Below are positions 46,788 through 55,920 of a DNA stretch of 64,000 nucleotides, piece after piece. Numbering within the stretch: the stretch's first letter is position 1; every line of letters starts with the position of its first letter. The notes below the pieces were generated by a model. It had not been told where the DNA came from, searched no databases, and saw only the letters and a list, made by a program, of their open reading frames with translations. The translations under genes and the position numbers were made by a program. Origin of the DNA: Streptantibioticus silvisoli (GTDB lineage: Bacteria > Actinomycetota > Actinomycetes > Streptomycetales > Streptomycetaceae); NCBI RefSeq assembly GCF_027947535.2, contig NZ_JAAGKO020000003.1:186001-250000 (forward strand). Reading direction: 5' to 3'.

Positions 46788-47945
46788 GTGCGGCTCACCG
46801 GTGGGGACCCCTCGCTGCTGCGCAGGATCAATTCGGCGGTCGTGCTGCACGCACTGCGCGGATCGGGACCACTCACGCTGACCGAACTGACCCGGTCGAC
46901 CGGGTTGTCCCGGCCGACGGTCGAGGGCGTCGTCGAGGGGCTCATGGAGTCCGGCCTGGTGGTGGAGGCGGCCGCCGGGTCTGCGGACGCGCGCAAGCAG
47001 GGACGCCCGGCGCGGCGATTCCGCTTCCACGCGGAGTCGGGCCATCTGCTGGGGGTGGAGATCGGCGTTCACCAGGTACGGGTGCTGCTGGCGGACCTGG
47101 GCGGCCGGATGCTGGGTTCCTACTGTTATCCGGTCGACGAGCTGCTCGACGTCGACACCCGTCTGGAGCGGGTACGGGCGGGGGTCGCCGAATCGCTGCG
47201 CCGCGCCGAGGTGGCGCGCAGCACGCTGTGGGCGGTGGGCGTGGGCAGCCCGGGGATCGTGGAGGCGAACGGCCGGGTCGGCCTGAGCACCGCGATGCCG
47301 GGCTGGACCGGGCTGGCACTGGGGGAACGGCTGGGGCGGTCGTTCAAGTGCCCGGTCCTGGTGGAGAACGACGCGAACGCGGCGGCGCTGGGCGAGCACT
47401 GGCTGGGCGCGGCGCGCGGCAACGACGACGTGGTCTTCGTGATGGCGGGGCTGAGCCCGGGGGCCGGTTCGCTGATCGGCGGCCGGCTGCACCGGGGGTT
47501 CGGCGGCGCGGCGGGCGAGATCGGCGCGCTGCACCTGCTGGGCCGCGAGGCGACCCCGGAACGGCTGCTGTCCACCACGGACCGGCCGCTGGACCCGCTG
47601 GACGAGGTCGCGGTCACCAGGGTGTTCTCGCTGGCGCGGGAGGGTGACGCGAGGGCCACCGAGGCGGTACGCCGGTTCCTGCGCCGACTGGTGCACGACG
47701 TGGCGGCGCTGGCCCTGGCGCTCGATCCGGAGCTGGTGGTGCTGGGCGGCTGGGCCACCGGGCTGGACGACGTGGTGGAGCCGTTGCGGGACGCGCTGGC
47801 CCGGTACTGCCTGCGCCCTCCGCGGGTGGCGCTGTCGGCGCTCGGCGAGGAGGCGGTGGCCACCGGGGCGTTGCGGCTGGCACTGGACCACGTGGAGGAG
47901 CAGCTGTTCGCGGTGGACCGGACGGCGGCCGCGGTCCTGCGCTGA
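46788..47945 (+). CDS. ROK-family transcriptional regulator (NagC/XylR-like)
   Basis: 385 aa. The N-terminal winged helix contains INSAVVLHALRGSGPLTLTELTRSTGLSRPTV; the ROK sugar-kinase-like domain follows with VGVGSPGIV, VENDANAAALGEHW and GLSPGAGSLIGGRLHRG. The normal GEIGH...CxCGxxGCxE zinc motif is missing: the protein reads GEIGALHLLGREATPERLL. It is therefore likely a non-enzymatic sensor with altered metal-free architecture. GTG at 46788 or TTG at 46785, both behind TGGGAGG. Confidence 0.88.
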   Translation: MRLTGGDPSLLRRINSAVVLHALRGSGPLTLTELTRSTGLSRPTVEGVVEGLMESGLVVEAAAGSADARKQGRPARRFRFHAESGHLLGVEIGVHQVRVLLADLGGRMLGSYCYPVDELLDVDTRLERVRAGVAESLRRAEVARSTLWAVGVGSPGIVEANGRVGLSTAMPGWTGLALGERLGRSFKCPVLVENDANAAALGEHWLGAARGNDDVVFVMAGLSPGAGSLIGGRLHRGFGGAAGEIGALHLLGREATPERLLSTTDRPLDPLDEVAVTRVFSLAREGDARATEAVRRFLRRLVHDVAALALALDPELVVLGGWATGLDDVVEPLRDALARYCLRPPRVALSALGEEAVATGALRLALDHVEEQLFAVDRTAAAVLR

Positions 47946-48391
47946 CGGTGGCCGCGGTCCTGCGCTGACGGTGGCCGCGGCGCTGCGCTGCCGGTGACCG
48001 GCGAGGTGGCGGGCCGGTGGTCCTGTGGTTGCGGTGACCGGCGAGTCGGCGCTGAGACGGCCGGCGGGCCAGCGGTGACCGCGGCGCCGCGCCGCCGGTG
48101 ACCGGCGGGGTGGCGGGCAGGGGCTGACGGGGTCGACGCTGGCGGGGCTGACGCTGGCGGTGACCGGGCCCGCGCGTCCCTCAGCGGCCGGCGGCGGACC
48201 CACCGCGGACGGCCCCACCGCGGACGGCGCCGTCGGCGAACGCGCCGCGGGCGAACGCGGCACCCGCGCATCCCGCCCCCCGGCCCCGGCCCCCAGGCAG
48301 CACGCCAGCGCGCCCCCTGCCCGGGCAACCCCGTTCGGGCAGCCCCACTCGGGCACCCCACCCCAGCGGCGCCGCGTGCCCGCATGACGAC
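47946..48391. other. intergenic region with a 23-nt duplication, no gene
   Basis: The end of the ROK gene (CGGCGGCCGCGGTCCTGCGCTGA) is repeated twice more just after the stop, followed by GGTGACCGGCG-type repeats. Nothing coding was recognised. Confidence 0.5.
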
Positions 48392-48433
48392 GGCGCCACC
48401 CCGGAGCGGGAGGGAACGCTCCGGGGCGGCGCC
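48392..48433. terminator. strong hairpin, probable bidirectional terminator
   Basis: GGCGCC-A-CCCCGGAGCG (48392-48408) pairs with CGCTCCGGGG-C-GGCGCC (48417-48433), 16 bp in all, over an 8-nt loop. It lies between the convergent ROK and GntR genes, 28 bp after the GntR stop. Confidence 0.7.
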
Positions 48434-48461
48434 GGTGGACGGGTGGCCGGGACGGCGTGGG

Positions 48462-49220
48462 TCAGGACGCCTGGCGGGTCTGATCGGTGTCGATCTCGAC
48501 CGCGCCGCTGTCGCCGAAGGTGAGGCGGCAGGTGTCGGCGCGGTAGGTGGCCGCGGAGACGGCGGTGACCCGGCCGGCCGAGACGTAGCGCGTGGTGACG
48601 ATCAGCACGGGGGCGCCGGGGAGGCGTTCGAGCTGCTTGGCGTCCTCGGCGCGGGCCGAGCCCAGCTCGACGGTGCGGTCCTCGCCCTCCAGGTCCAGCC
48701 TGTGCAGCTCGGCGAGGACGGCGTGCGGGTGCTCGGCCGGGGACAGCGCGTCGGACAGGCCGGGCACCGAGGAGCGCGGTACGTAGAGGATGTCGGTGGC
48801 GACCGGCTGGCGCTCGGAGGTGCGCACCCGGTGGATGGTGTGGACCAGGTCGTCGCCGGCCTCGTCACCGAGCAGCCGGGCGACGGCGGCGGGCGCGGCG
48901 GCCTCGACGCAGCCGATCGCGCGCCAGTCGTCGGGGCCCTGACCCGGCCAGTGCCGTTCGGCGGGGCCCACGTGGATGCCGCGGCGCGGCGGCGCGACGG
49001 TGGTGCCGACCCCGCGGCGGCGCTGCAGGCGGCCTTCGAGTTCCAGTTGCTCCAGCGCCTGGCGGAGCGTGGCGCGGGCCACGCCGAAGCGGGCGGCCAG
49101 GTCGCGTTCGTTCGGCAGCACCTCGCCGACGGCGAACTCCGAGTCCAGCGCCTCCCCCAGCACGGTCTTCAGATGCCAGTACTTCGGCTCCTGCACGGCT
49201 TCAAGCTGCGTGGTCCCCAC
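48462..49220 (-). CDS. GntR/HutC-family transcriptional regulator
   Basis: 252 aa. Winged helix at about residues 14-78 (YWHLKTVLGEALDSEFAVG, LPNERDLAARFGVARATLRQALEQLELEG). The C-terminal UTRA ligand domain reads HTIHRVRTSERQPVATDILYVP. It resembles DasR-like regulators of amino-sugar use, but the effector is unknown. GTG at 49220 has GGAGGACAGG directly upstream; a GTG four codons earlier is possible. A DasR-like palindrome is located between it and the divergent SDR gene. Confidence 0.88.
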   Translation of the reverse strand: MGTTQLEAVQEPKYWHLKTVLGEALDSEFAVGEVLPNERDLAARFGVARATLRQALEQLELEGRLQRRRGVGTTVAPPRRGIHVGPAERHWPGQGPDDWRAIGCVEAAAPAAVARLLGDEAGDDLVHTIHRVRTSERQPVATDILYVPRSSVPGLSDALSPAEHPHAVLAELHRLDLEGEDRTVELGSARAEDAKQLERLPGAPVLIVTTRYVSAGRVTAVSAATYRADTCRLTFGDSGAVEIDTDQTRQAS

Positions 49221-49256
49221 CCTGTCCTCCACGGTCGGCCCGTACCGGGTTTTTCA

Positions 49257-49273
49257 CCCTTGTTTATTAAGGG
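49257..49273 (-). promoter_or_regulatory. CCCTT-7 nt-AAGGG inverted repeat in GntR promoter
   Basis: The spacer GTTTATT is the most A/T-rich stretch nearby and the IR lies 37-53 bp before the GntR start. It is likely part of the promoter or an operator. Confidence 0.45.
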
Positions 49274-49310
49274 TTGTTTCACTACCCCTGACGATAGGTC
49301 GCTCCGGTGG

Positions 49311-49326
49311 GTTGGTCAAGACCAAT
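49311..49326. promoter_or_regulatory. GntR/HutC-type operator (TGGTCAAGACCA)
   Basis: GTTGGTCAAGACCAAT contains the perfect palindrome TTGGTC-AA-GACCAA. It matches the core of the DasR-responsive element TGGTCTAGACCA at 11 of 12 bases. A weaker relative, GGTCCATACC, follows about 20 bp later. Located between the divergent GntR and SDR genes. Confidence 0.65.
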
Positions 49327-49477
49327 CCGGTGTCCGGTCCATACCAACGCCCGTTGCGGTCACGCGGTGTTCGTAGGATGGGTTGATCGTCGCTGGCCGC
49401 GACTGCCTGACGTGGGCGTCCGGGCGGCGGACGGCGTAACGGGCGGACAACGGACGGCGAACGGGCGGGAGACGCGC

Positions 49478-50224
49478 ATGGGTGCGGTCACGGTGGTCAC
49501 CGGCGGCAGTCGCGGGATCGGTGCGGCCGTCGCGGTACGGCTGGCGCGGGCGGGCCACAGCGTCGCCATCGGCTACGAGCGGGCCGCCGACGCCGCCGAG
49601 ACGGTGGCCGGCGAGGTGCGGGCGCTGGGCGCGCAGTGCGTGACGGTGCGGTTGGACATCTGCGTCGAGGAGCAGGTCGACGCGCTGTTCACGACCGCGG
49701 CCGAGCGCCTGGGTCCGGTGACCGGACTGGTCAACAACGCCGGGATCACCGGGCCGTTGGGCCGTTTCACCGAGACGCCGACCGCGACGGTCCGCCGGGT
49801 CGTCGACGTCAACGTGACCGGGAGCCTGCTGTGCGCGCGGCGCGCGGTGCGGGCGATGTCGACCCGCGGCGGCGGTCCGGGCGGTGCGATCGTCAACATC
49901 TCCTCCGGCGCGGCGACCACCGGCAGCCCCGGCGAGTACGTGCACTACGCGGCGAGCAAGGCGGCGGTCGACGCGATGACGATCGGACTGAGCAAGGAAC
50001 TGGCGGAGGAGGGCATCCGCGTCAACTCCGTCCAGCCCGGCTCGACCCTGACCGACATCCACGCCACCATGGGCGACGCGGACCGGCCCTGGCGGATCGT
50101 CGACCGCATCCCGATGCGCCGCCCCGGCCGGCCGGAGGAGGTCGCCGGGGCGGTGGCGTGGCTGCTGTCGCCGGAGGCGTCGTACACCACGGGCGCGATC
50201 CTGCGCGTCGCCGGCGGACTGTAG
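49478..50224 (+). CDS. short-chain dehydrogenase/reductase (SDR)
   Basis: 248 aa classical SDR. Nucleotide site TGGSRGIGAAVAVRLA, NNAGITGP, and the catalytic Ser-Tyr-Lys in NISSG...YVHYAASKAAVDAM. GIRVNSVQPGST and the C-terminal AWLLSPEASYTTGAILRVAGG are FabG-like. GGGAG 7 nt before the ATG at 49478. Divergent from the GntR gene with an operator between, so probably its target. Confidence 0.92.
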   Translation: MGAVTVVTGGSRGIGAAVAVRLARAGHSVAIGYERAADAAETVAGEVRALGAQCVTVRLDICVEEQVDALFTTAAERLGPVTGLVNNAGITGPLGRFTETPTATVRRVVDVNVTGSLLCARRAVRAMSTRGGGPGGAIVNISSGAATTGSPGEYVHYAASKAAVDAMTIGLSKELAEEGIRVNSVQPGSTLTDIHATMGDADRPWRIVDRIPMRRPGRPEEVAGAVAWLLSPEASYTTGAILRVAGGL

Positions 50225-50828
50225 CTCCGCCGACCGCCGACCCGGCTCGACGCCGCCGGCCCCCGGGTTGCCGACAGTGGACGGAACGGTTCCCCACGGT
50301 GGACGCAGCCGGTCCCCCGCCGGACGGGAACGGCCCCCACGCTCGACGCGAACACCCTCCGCGGCGGGCGCAAAGCCGCGCTCGGCCCTGATCGCCGGCG
50401 CCGGCCCGTGCCCCGCAACCGGCGGTGGACATCGACCGATCGTGGAGCGCGCCGAGTCGCCGGCCGGCGGCGGGGCCCGGCGGGACGGCGGGATGCCGGG
50501 ACGGCGGGGGCGCCGTTCTCCGCGCCAACGGCCACCGGCATGCGGCCGATCCGGTGGTTTTCGGTCACTTCGCGCGGAGCGCCACCCGCGGTGAGCGGCA
50601 AGGACGCGGGGACGACGCGTCGCGGATGACCACCCCCGGCCGCCCTACCGACGAGTAGCATGCGGTTCACCCGGGTACGAAACCCTCGCGCCATGAGTAC
50701 GCCCCGGGGCGCCTCACCCGTCCCGGCGCGCGTTCGGCGCGTACTGCGGGCGGGCGCGACGCGTACCGGCCCGGCGAGCACGACCGTTCCTCGAGCGCCC
50801 ACCGCCCGTCCCTGCCACGGAGTCGCGG
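50225..50828. other. about 600 bp without a supported gene
   Basis: Normal GC but no frame with a start site, bias or protein pattern on either strand. It precedes the frameshifted hydrolase gene and may contain its promoter. No clear repeats. Confidence 0.45.
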
Positions 50829-51670
50829 ATGACCAGTACCGGCACGGCGTCCTTCGCCAACCTCACCCCCGCGGGCCTGCCCGGCCTCACCCTCGCCTAC
50901 GAACGGCACGGCGCGGGCGAGCCGCTGGTGCTGCTGCACGGCATCGGCCATCACCGGCAGGCGTGGGACCCGGTGGTCGCCGCGCTCGCCGAGCGGCGCG
51001 AGGTCGTCACGGTGGACCTGCCGGGCTTCGGCGAGTCCCCCGCCCAGCCGGCCGGGCTGCCGTACTCGCTGGACACCGCGGTCACGGTCTTCGGCGCCTT
51101 CTTCGACGCGCTCGGGCTGCGCGCACCGCACGTGGCGGGCAACTCCCTCGGCGGGCTCATCGCGCTGCGCCTGGCCCAGGCCGGCCGGGCGCGTTCGGTG
51201 ACGGCGCTGTCCCCCGGGGGTTTCTGGAACGCGCCGGAGGCGGTGTACACCTTCACCCTGCTGAAGGCGATGCGGCGCGGGGCGCTCGCGCTGCCGCCCG
51301 GGGCGATCGAGCGGATGGCACGCCGGCCGCTGGGTCGCCGGGCGCTGACCGGTGCGATCTGCGCCGATCCGGTGCGCCGCGATCCGCGCACGGTGGTGGC
51401 GGAGACGATGGCGATGCGGGAGGCGACCGGGTTCGACGCCACCCTGGCCGTCGGCAGCGGCGGGGGGCGCTTTCGCGGCGGGGTCGACGAGCGGAACCGG
51501 TGACCATCGCGTGGGGCGACCGCGACCGCATGCTGCCCAGACGCCAGGGGGTGCGGGCCGGGCACGCGATCCCGCACGCCCGGCTGATACGGCTGCCGCG
51601 CTGCGGACACGTGCCGATGAACGACGATCCGGCCCTGGTGGCCCGGGTCCTGCTGGAGGGAAGTCGCTGA
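50829..51670 (+). pseudogene. alpha/beta hydrolase, frameshifted near its C-terminus
   Basis: The first frame (50829-51503) encodes LTLAYERHGAGEPLVLLHGIG, DLPGFGESPAQP and the nucleophile elbow VAGNSLGGL. It then runs into a stop after VDERNR. The missing end is in another frame from about 51490 to 51670: PVTIAWGDRDRMLP (catalytic Asp) and CGHVPMNDDPALVARVLLEG (catalytic His). A single base lost near GACGAGCGGAACCGG, or in the G6 run at about 51463, explains it. It is either a real pseudogene or a base-call error; an intact enzyme would have about 280 aa. Confidence 0.8.
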
Positions 51671-51674
51671 CGCC

Positions 51675-52226
51675 GTGGGGTCGTTGACGTATCGCGAGGT
51701 GGGCGCCACCGGTGACGGGTCCCGACTGCCGCCGCCCGGTTACCACTTGCTGCGCGAGAGCATGCGGATCGGTTCGGGTGAACGGGAGTTCGCGGCGGCG
51801 GGCGAGGCGTTGATGCGGTGGCACATGCACCGGCGGATGGGCGTGCGGATGGACACCGAAGCGTCCGCGGCGGCGCCGGGCGTGCGGGTGGCGGTGGGGC
51901 TCGGCGTCGGGCCGCTGCGGCTGACGGCGCCGTGCGAGGTGGTGTGGACGGTCCGCGAGGCGCACCGCGTCGGCTGGGCCTACGGCAGCCTGCCCGGACA
52001 TCCCGAGTGCGGCGAGGAGTCCTTCGTGGTGGAACGCGGCGCGGACGGCACGGTGCGGCTGACGGTGACCGCGTTCAGCCGGCCGGCCGTCTGGTACACC
52101 CGGGTCGGCGGGCCCGCGGTCCGGCTGTTCCAGCGGGCGTACGCGCGGCGCTGCGGTCGGGTGCTGCGCCGGCTGGCCGCGACACGAACCGGGCAGTCGG
52201 TACGGGATCGGACGAGCGGCGGTTAA
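51675..52226 (+). CDS. DUF1990 family protein
   Basis: 183 aa. Matches the DUF1990 pattern: SLTYREVGAT near the start, then RWHMHRRMGVRM, CEVVWTVREAHRVGWAYGSLPGHPECGEE and a C-terminal AYARRCGRVLRRLA. Plant and bacterial members are of unknown role; the fold is START/SRPBCC-like. GTG at 51675, 4 bp after the end of the hydrolase gene, so they were one operon. Confidence 0.85.
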   Translation: MGSLTYREVGATGDGSRLPPPGYHLLRESMRIGSGEREFAAAGEALMRWHMHRRMGVRMDTEASAAAPGVRVAVGLGVGPLRLTAPCEVVWTVREAHRVGWAYGSLPGHPECGEESFVVERGADGTVRLTVTAFSRPAVWYTRVGGPAVRLFQRAYARRCGRVLRRLAATRTGQSVRDRTSGG

Positions 52227-52245
52227 TCGTCTGGTTTTACCCGCT

Positions 52246-52266
52246 CGCCACGAACTGTTTGTGGCG
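52246..52266 (+). terminator. short hairpin after the DUF1990 gene
   Basis: CGCCAC-GAACTGTTT-GTGGCG, 6-bp perfect arms, 20 bp after the stop codon in a locally A/T-richer stretch. Likely terminator. Confidence 0.45.
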
Positions 52267-52411
52267 ACGCAACACCGCGCCCGGACAATGGATCCATGCG
52301 TACCACCAGCGCCACCCGAACCCACCGTCCTGCCGCCGCGGTGTCAACCGCCGCGGGCTGCGGTCGAGTTGACGTCCGGTTCGCCGGCCGCCGGAGCGAC
52401 GGGGGCCGGCG

Positions 52412-53179
52412 ATGAGCTGGCGCAGGTCCACGCGCAGGCCCGCGGCCGGGAGCACGGCACCGTCCGGAGCACCGGCGCACCGGCATCCGGCCGCCTTCCC
52501 CGCGGTGGAAACGTACCCGGCAGCCACGCACCCGACTGCCGCTCACCCGGCCACCCACCCGGCCGGCACCCCGGCGCGGGACCTCCCGGTGCCGGAGCAG
52601 CGGCGGACCGTGGGACCGCTGGGTCTGCGGCTGGTGGCCGCCGTGCCGCGCGACGCCCAGCCCACCCGGCTGCCGGACGGCGAACGGATCGTGATCCGCG
52701 CCGCGGGCCCCGGTGACCGGGCGGCGGGGCGGGCGCTGCACGAACGCTGCTCGCCGGACACCCTCAGCCTGCGCTACCACGGCCCGGTCGGCGACGCGGA
52801 CCGCTACCTGACGCACCTGCTCGACCCCCGGCACGGCCGCACCCTCGCGGTGGAGGACGGCACGGGGCGGCTGATCGCGCTCGGCCACCTGCTGTGGGAC
52901 GGCGAGGAGAGCGAGCTGGCGCTGCTCGTCGAGGACGCCTGGCAGCGCCGCGGGGTCGGCACGCTGCTGCTGCGCCGGCTGGTCGCGGTGGCCCGCGCCG
53001 AGCGCCGCGCGTCGGTCTACGCGGTCACCCGGCCGGCCAACACCGCCATGCACGCCGCCATGCGGGGCCTGGGCCTGCCGCTGGAACGGCACAGCGAGGA
53101 CGGCGCGCTGGTACTGACCGCGTCCATGACGAATACCGGCAACGCTGGAGAAATACCGGTGGCGACCACGCGAAAGTGA
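52412..53179 (+). CDS. GNAT family N-acetyltransferase with long N-terminal extension
   Basis: 255 aa. The GNAT core is residues 90-245: IVIRAAGPGDRAAGRALHERC, SLRYHGPVGDADRYLTHLL, and the acetyl-CoA loop QRRGVGTLLLRRLVAVAR. The first ~70 residues are rich in Pro, Ala, His and Thr (HPTAAHPATHPAGTPA-like) and appear disordered. A downstream start would remove them, but the only good in-frame ATG is at 52412. Substrate unknown. Confidence 0.85.
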   Translation: MSWRRSTRRPAAGSTAPSGAPAHRHPAAFPAVETYPAATHPTAAHPATHPAGTPARDLPVPEQRRTVGPLGLRLVAAVPRDAQPTRLPDGERIVIRAAGPGDRAAGRALHERCSPDTLSLRYHGPVGDADRYLTHLLDPRHGRTLAVEDGTGRLIALGHLLWDGEESELALLVEDAWQRRGVGTLLLRRLVAVARAERRASVYAVTRPANTAMHAAMRGLGLPLERHSEDGALVLTASMTNTGNAGEIPVATTRK

Positions 53180-53215
53180 TCGACGCGGTCCGGGCCGCGT
53201 ACCAGGATGGTCATC

Positions 53216-54910
53216 ATGTCCGACAACACTGACGCCGCACGCCCCCGGGCGATCGCCGACCGCTACGTCGACACCGTCGCCGAACGGGAGCCGCTGGTCG
53301 CGCTCTCCCTCGGCCTTCACCCCGGTGACGACGCCCTGCCCGACTTCTCCCCCGCCGGCTGCGAGGCCATGGCGGACGTGGCCCGCGGCGCGCTGGCCGA
53401 GCTGGACGCCGCCGAGGCCGCGGGGCCCGGGTCGCCCGCGACGGCCGACGTGGCGGAACGGCGCTGCGGGCGCCTGCTGCGCGAACGGCTGACGTCGGAG
53501 CTGGCCAACTACGACGCGGGCGAGGACCTGCGCAATGTGAACAACCTCTTCTCACCGGTCACGACCGTGCGCAACGCGTTCCCGCAGATGCCCACCACAA
53601 CCGACGAGGACTGGGCGGTGATCGCCGGCCGGCTGCGCAACGTCCCGGCGGCGCTGGACGGTTACCGCGCCTCGCTGGCGCTGGGCCGCGAACGGGGACT
53701 GCTGGCCGCGCCGTTGCAGGTCACCACCTTGGCCGGCCAGTTGGACGAGTGGCTGGTGGGCGACGGCTGGTTCGGGGACTTCGTCGCGGGCGGCCCCGAC
53801 AGCCGGCGCGGTGAGCTGGACGGCGCGGCGGCGAAGGCCTCCGAGGCGGTCGCCACCCTGCGCGACTGGCTGCGTGACGTCTACGCGCCGGCGGCGCAGG
53901 GCACCCCGGACGCGGTGGGCCGGGAGCGGTACGCGCTGCGGGTGCGGCACTGGGCGGGCAGTTCGCTGGACCTGGACGAGGCGTACGCGTGGGCCTGGGA
54001 GGAGTTCCACCGGATCGACGCCGCGATGCGCGCCGAGGCCGGCAAGGTGCTGCCGGGCGCCGGTCCGCTGGAGGCCATGGCGCACCTGGAGGCGGCCGGC
54101 CCCGCGATCGACGGCGTCGAGGGGGTGCGCGCGTGGCTGCAGAACCTCATGGAGGAGGCCATCGACGCGCTCGACGGCACGCACTTCGACCTGGCGGAAC
54201 CGGTGCGGCGGGTGGAGGCCATGATCGCCCCGGCGGGCAGCGCGGCGGCACCGTACTACACCCAGCCGACGCTGGACTTCAGCCGGCCGGGCCGCACCTG
54301 GCTGCCGACGCTGGGCCGCGACCGCTTCCCCACCTACGACCTGGTCAGCACCTGGTACCACGAGGGCGTTCCCGGCCATCACCTCCAGCTCGCGCAGTGG
54401 GTGCACGTCTCGGACCGCCTCTCGCGCTACCAGGCGACGCTGGGCAGGGTCAGCGCCAACCTGGAGGGCTGGGCGCTGTACGCGGAGCGGCTCATGGACG
54501 AACTGGGCTTCTTCACCACCCCGGGCACCCGGCTGGGCCACCTCGACGCGCAGATGATGCGCGCGGTACGGGTGATCGTCGACATCGGCATGCACCTGGA
54601 GCTGCCCATCCCGCGCGACTCCGGCTTCCGGGACAGCGGCGAGCGCTGGACGCCGGCGCTGGCCCGGGAGTTCTTCGGCCTCAACAGCGGTCGCCCGGCG
54701 GCGTTCCTGGACAGCGAACTCGTGCGCTACCTCGGCATTCCCGGCCAGGCGATCGGCTACAAGCTGGGCGAACGTGCCTGGCTGGCCGGGCGGGAGGCGG
54801 CCCGCAAGCGGCACGGTGCGGCGTTCGACGCCAAGGCGTGGCACATGGCGGCGCTGTCCCAGGGCTCCCTGGGCCTGGACGACCTGGTCGCCGAACTGTC
54901 CGCGCTGTGA
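53216..54910 (+). CDS. DUF885 family protein (metallopeptidase-like)
   Basis: 564 aa, mostly helical. The zinc-type motif WYHEGVPGHHLQ (HExxxGHH, about residue 380) and a downstream Glu in LEGWALYAERLMDELG are hallmarks of DUF885 proteins, related to M32-like carboxypeptidases. No signal peptide, so cytoplasmic. ATG at 53216 has AGGA 7 nt upstream; another ATG three codons earlier is in frame. Substrate unknown. Confidence 0.9.
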   Translation: MSDNTDAARPRAIADRYVDTVAEREPLVALSLGLHPGDDALPDFSPAGCEAMADVARGALAELDAAEAAGPGSPATADVAERRCGRLLRERLTSELANYDAGEDLRNVNNLFSPVTTVRNAFPQMPTTTDEDWAVIAGRLRNVPAALDGYRASLALGRERGLLAAPLQVTTLAGQLDEWLVGDGWFGDFVAGGPDSRRGELDGAAAKASEAVATLRDWLRDVYAPAAQGTPDAVGRERYALRVRHWAGSSLDLDEAYAWAWEEFHRIDAAMRAEAGKVLPGAGPLEAMAHLEAAGPAIDGVEGVRAWLQNLMEEAIDALDGTHFDLAEPVRRVEAMIAPAGSAAAPYYTQPTLDFSRPGRTWLPTLGRDRFPTYDLVSTWYHEGVPGHHLQLAQWVHVSDRLSRYQATLGRVSANLEGWALYAERLMDELGFFTTPGTRLGHLDAQMMRAVRVIVDIGMHLELPIPRDSGFRDSGERWTPALAREFFGLNSGRPAAFLDSELVRYLGIPGQAIGYKLGERAWLAGREAARKRHGAAFDAKAWHMAALSQGSLGLDDLVAELSAL

Positions 54911-55004
54911 CGGCGGACCCGGGCGCGGTCCCACCCACGGTTGTCGCGGGCGCCGGCCCGGCGGCCGGTTGCCTCAACGCGCCTGGCGACGGTGGGAGTT
55001 GACG

Positions 55005-55850
55005 GTGTTCGTGCACTGCGCCGATCCGCTCGCGCCGCGCCGTGCCGATCCGCACTACGCGGGTGAGGTGGCGGCCGGCGGTGTGCTGATCGACCACGAC
55101 GCGCTGCTGGCCGGCGACACGGCGGGCGCGGTCGCCCGGGTCAGGCGCGGCGCCGGTCCGGCCTGGTACCGCGGCTGGATGATGCCATCGGACCGCTACG
55201 CCGCCCTGTGGGAGGCGCTGGCGGAACGCGGTGTGACGCTGCTGACGTCGCCGGAGCACTACCGTCGCGCCCACGAACTCCCCGGCTGGTACGGGGTGTT
55301 CGGGGGCGCGACACCGGTCAGCGCGTGGCTTCCGCTGTCATCGGGGCGGGCTCCGGACGCCGGGTCGCTCGCAGCGGTGGCACGGCGGCTGGGCGGTGGT
55401 CCGGGGATCGTCAAGGACTACGTGAAGTCGCGCAAGCACGAGTGGCACGAGGCGTGTTACGTCCCGGACCTCGCCGACACCGATCAACTGACCCGGGTGG
55501 CAACCCGGTTCGTCGAGTTGCAGGAGGAGTACCTGACGGGCGGTCTGGTACTGCGCCGGTTCGAGGAGTTCGACGGGACCGGTGAGGCTCGGGTGTGGTG
55601 GGTGGACGGCGAGCCGGTGCTGACGACCCCTCACCCGGACGCTCCCGAGCAACGCCCCGTTCCCGAACTCGGCTTCGTGGCACCGCTGGTGGCGGCGCTC
55701 GGCTGCCGGTTCCTGACCACCGACCTGGCCCGCAGGACCGACGGGGTCTGGCGGGTGGTGGAGGCCGGCGACGGAGGCGTCAGCGACCTGCCGCGCTGCA
55801 CCGCTGCCGACCCCCTGATGAGGGCGCTGGCGGCGGCTGCCACGACGTGA
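55005..55850 (+). CDS. ATP-grasp domain protein (DUF4343-like)
   Basis: 281 aa. A predicted ATP-grasp ligase: GIVKDYVKSRKHEWHEACYV carries the ATP-binding Lys region, FEEFDGTGEARVWWVDGEP and WRVVEAGDGGVSDLP the metal-binding end. The N-terminal ~90 residues form a pre-ATP-grasp domain. GTG at 55005 behind GGGAG. Streptomycetes have many such proteins with unknown acceptors. Confidence 0.85.
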   Translation: MFVHCADPLAPRRADPHYAGEVAAGGVLIDHDALLAGDTAGAVARVRRGAGPAWYRGWMMPSDRYAALWEALAERGVTLLTSPEHYRRAHELPGWYGVFGGATPVSAWLPLSSGRAPDAGSLAAVARRLGGGPGIVKDYVKSRKHEWHEACYVPDLADTDQLTRVATRFVELQEEYLTGGLVLRRFEEFDGTGEARVWWVDGEPVLTTPHPDAPEQRPVPELGFVAPLVAALGCRFLTTDLARRTDGVWRVVEAGDGGVSDLPRCTAADPLMRALAAAATT

Positions 55851-55920
55851 CGGCCGCGCCGCCCGGGGGGAGTAAGGTGCTCCGCGTCCCGACGGCGGGA
55901 CCGGTGGAAGGGCAGGGTGC

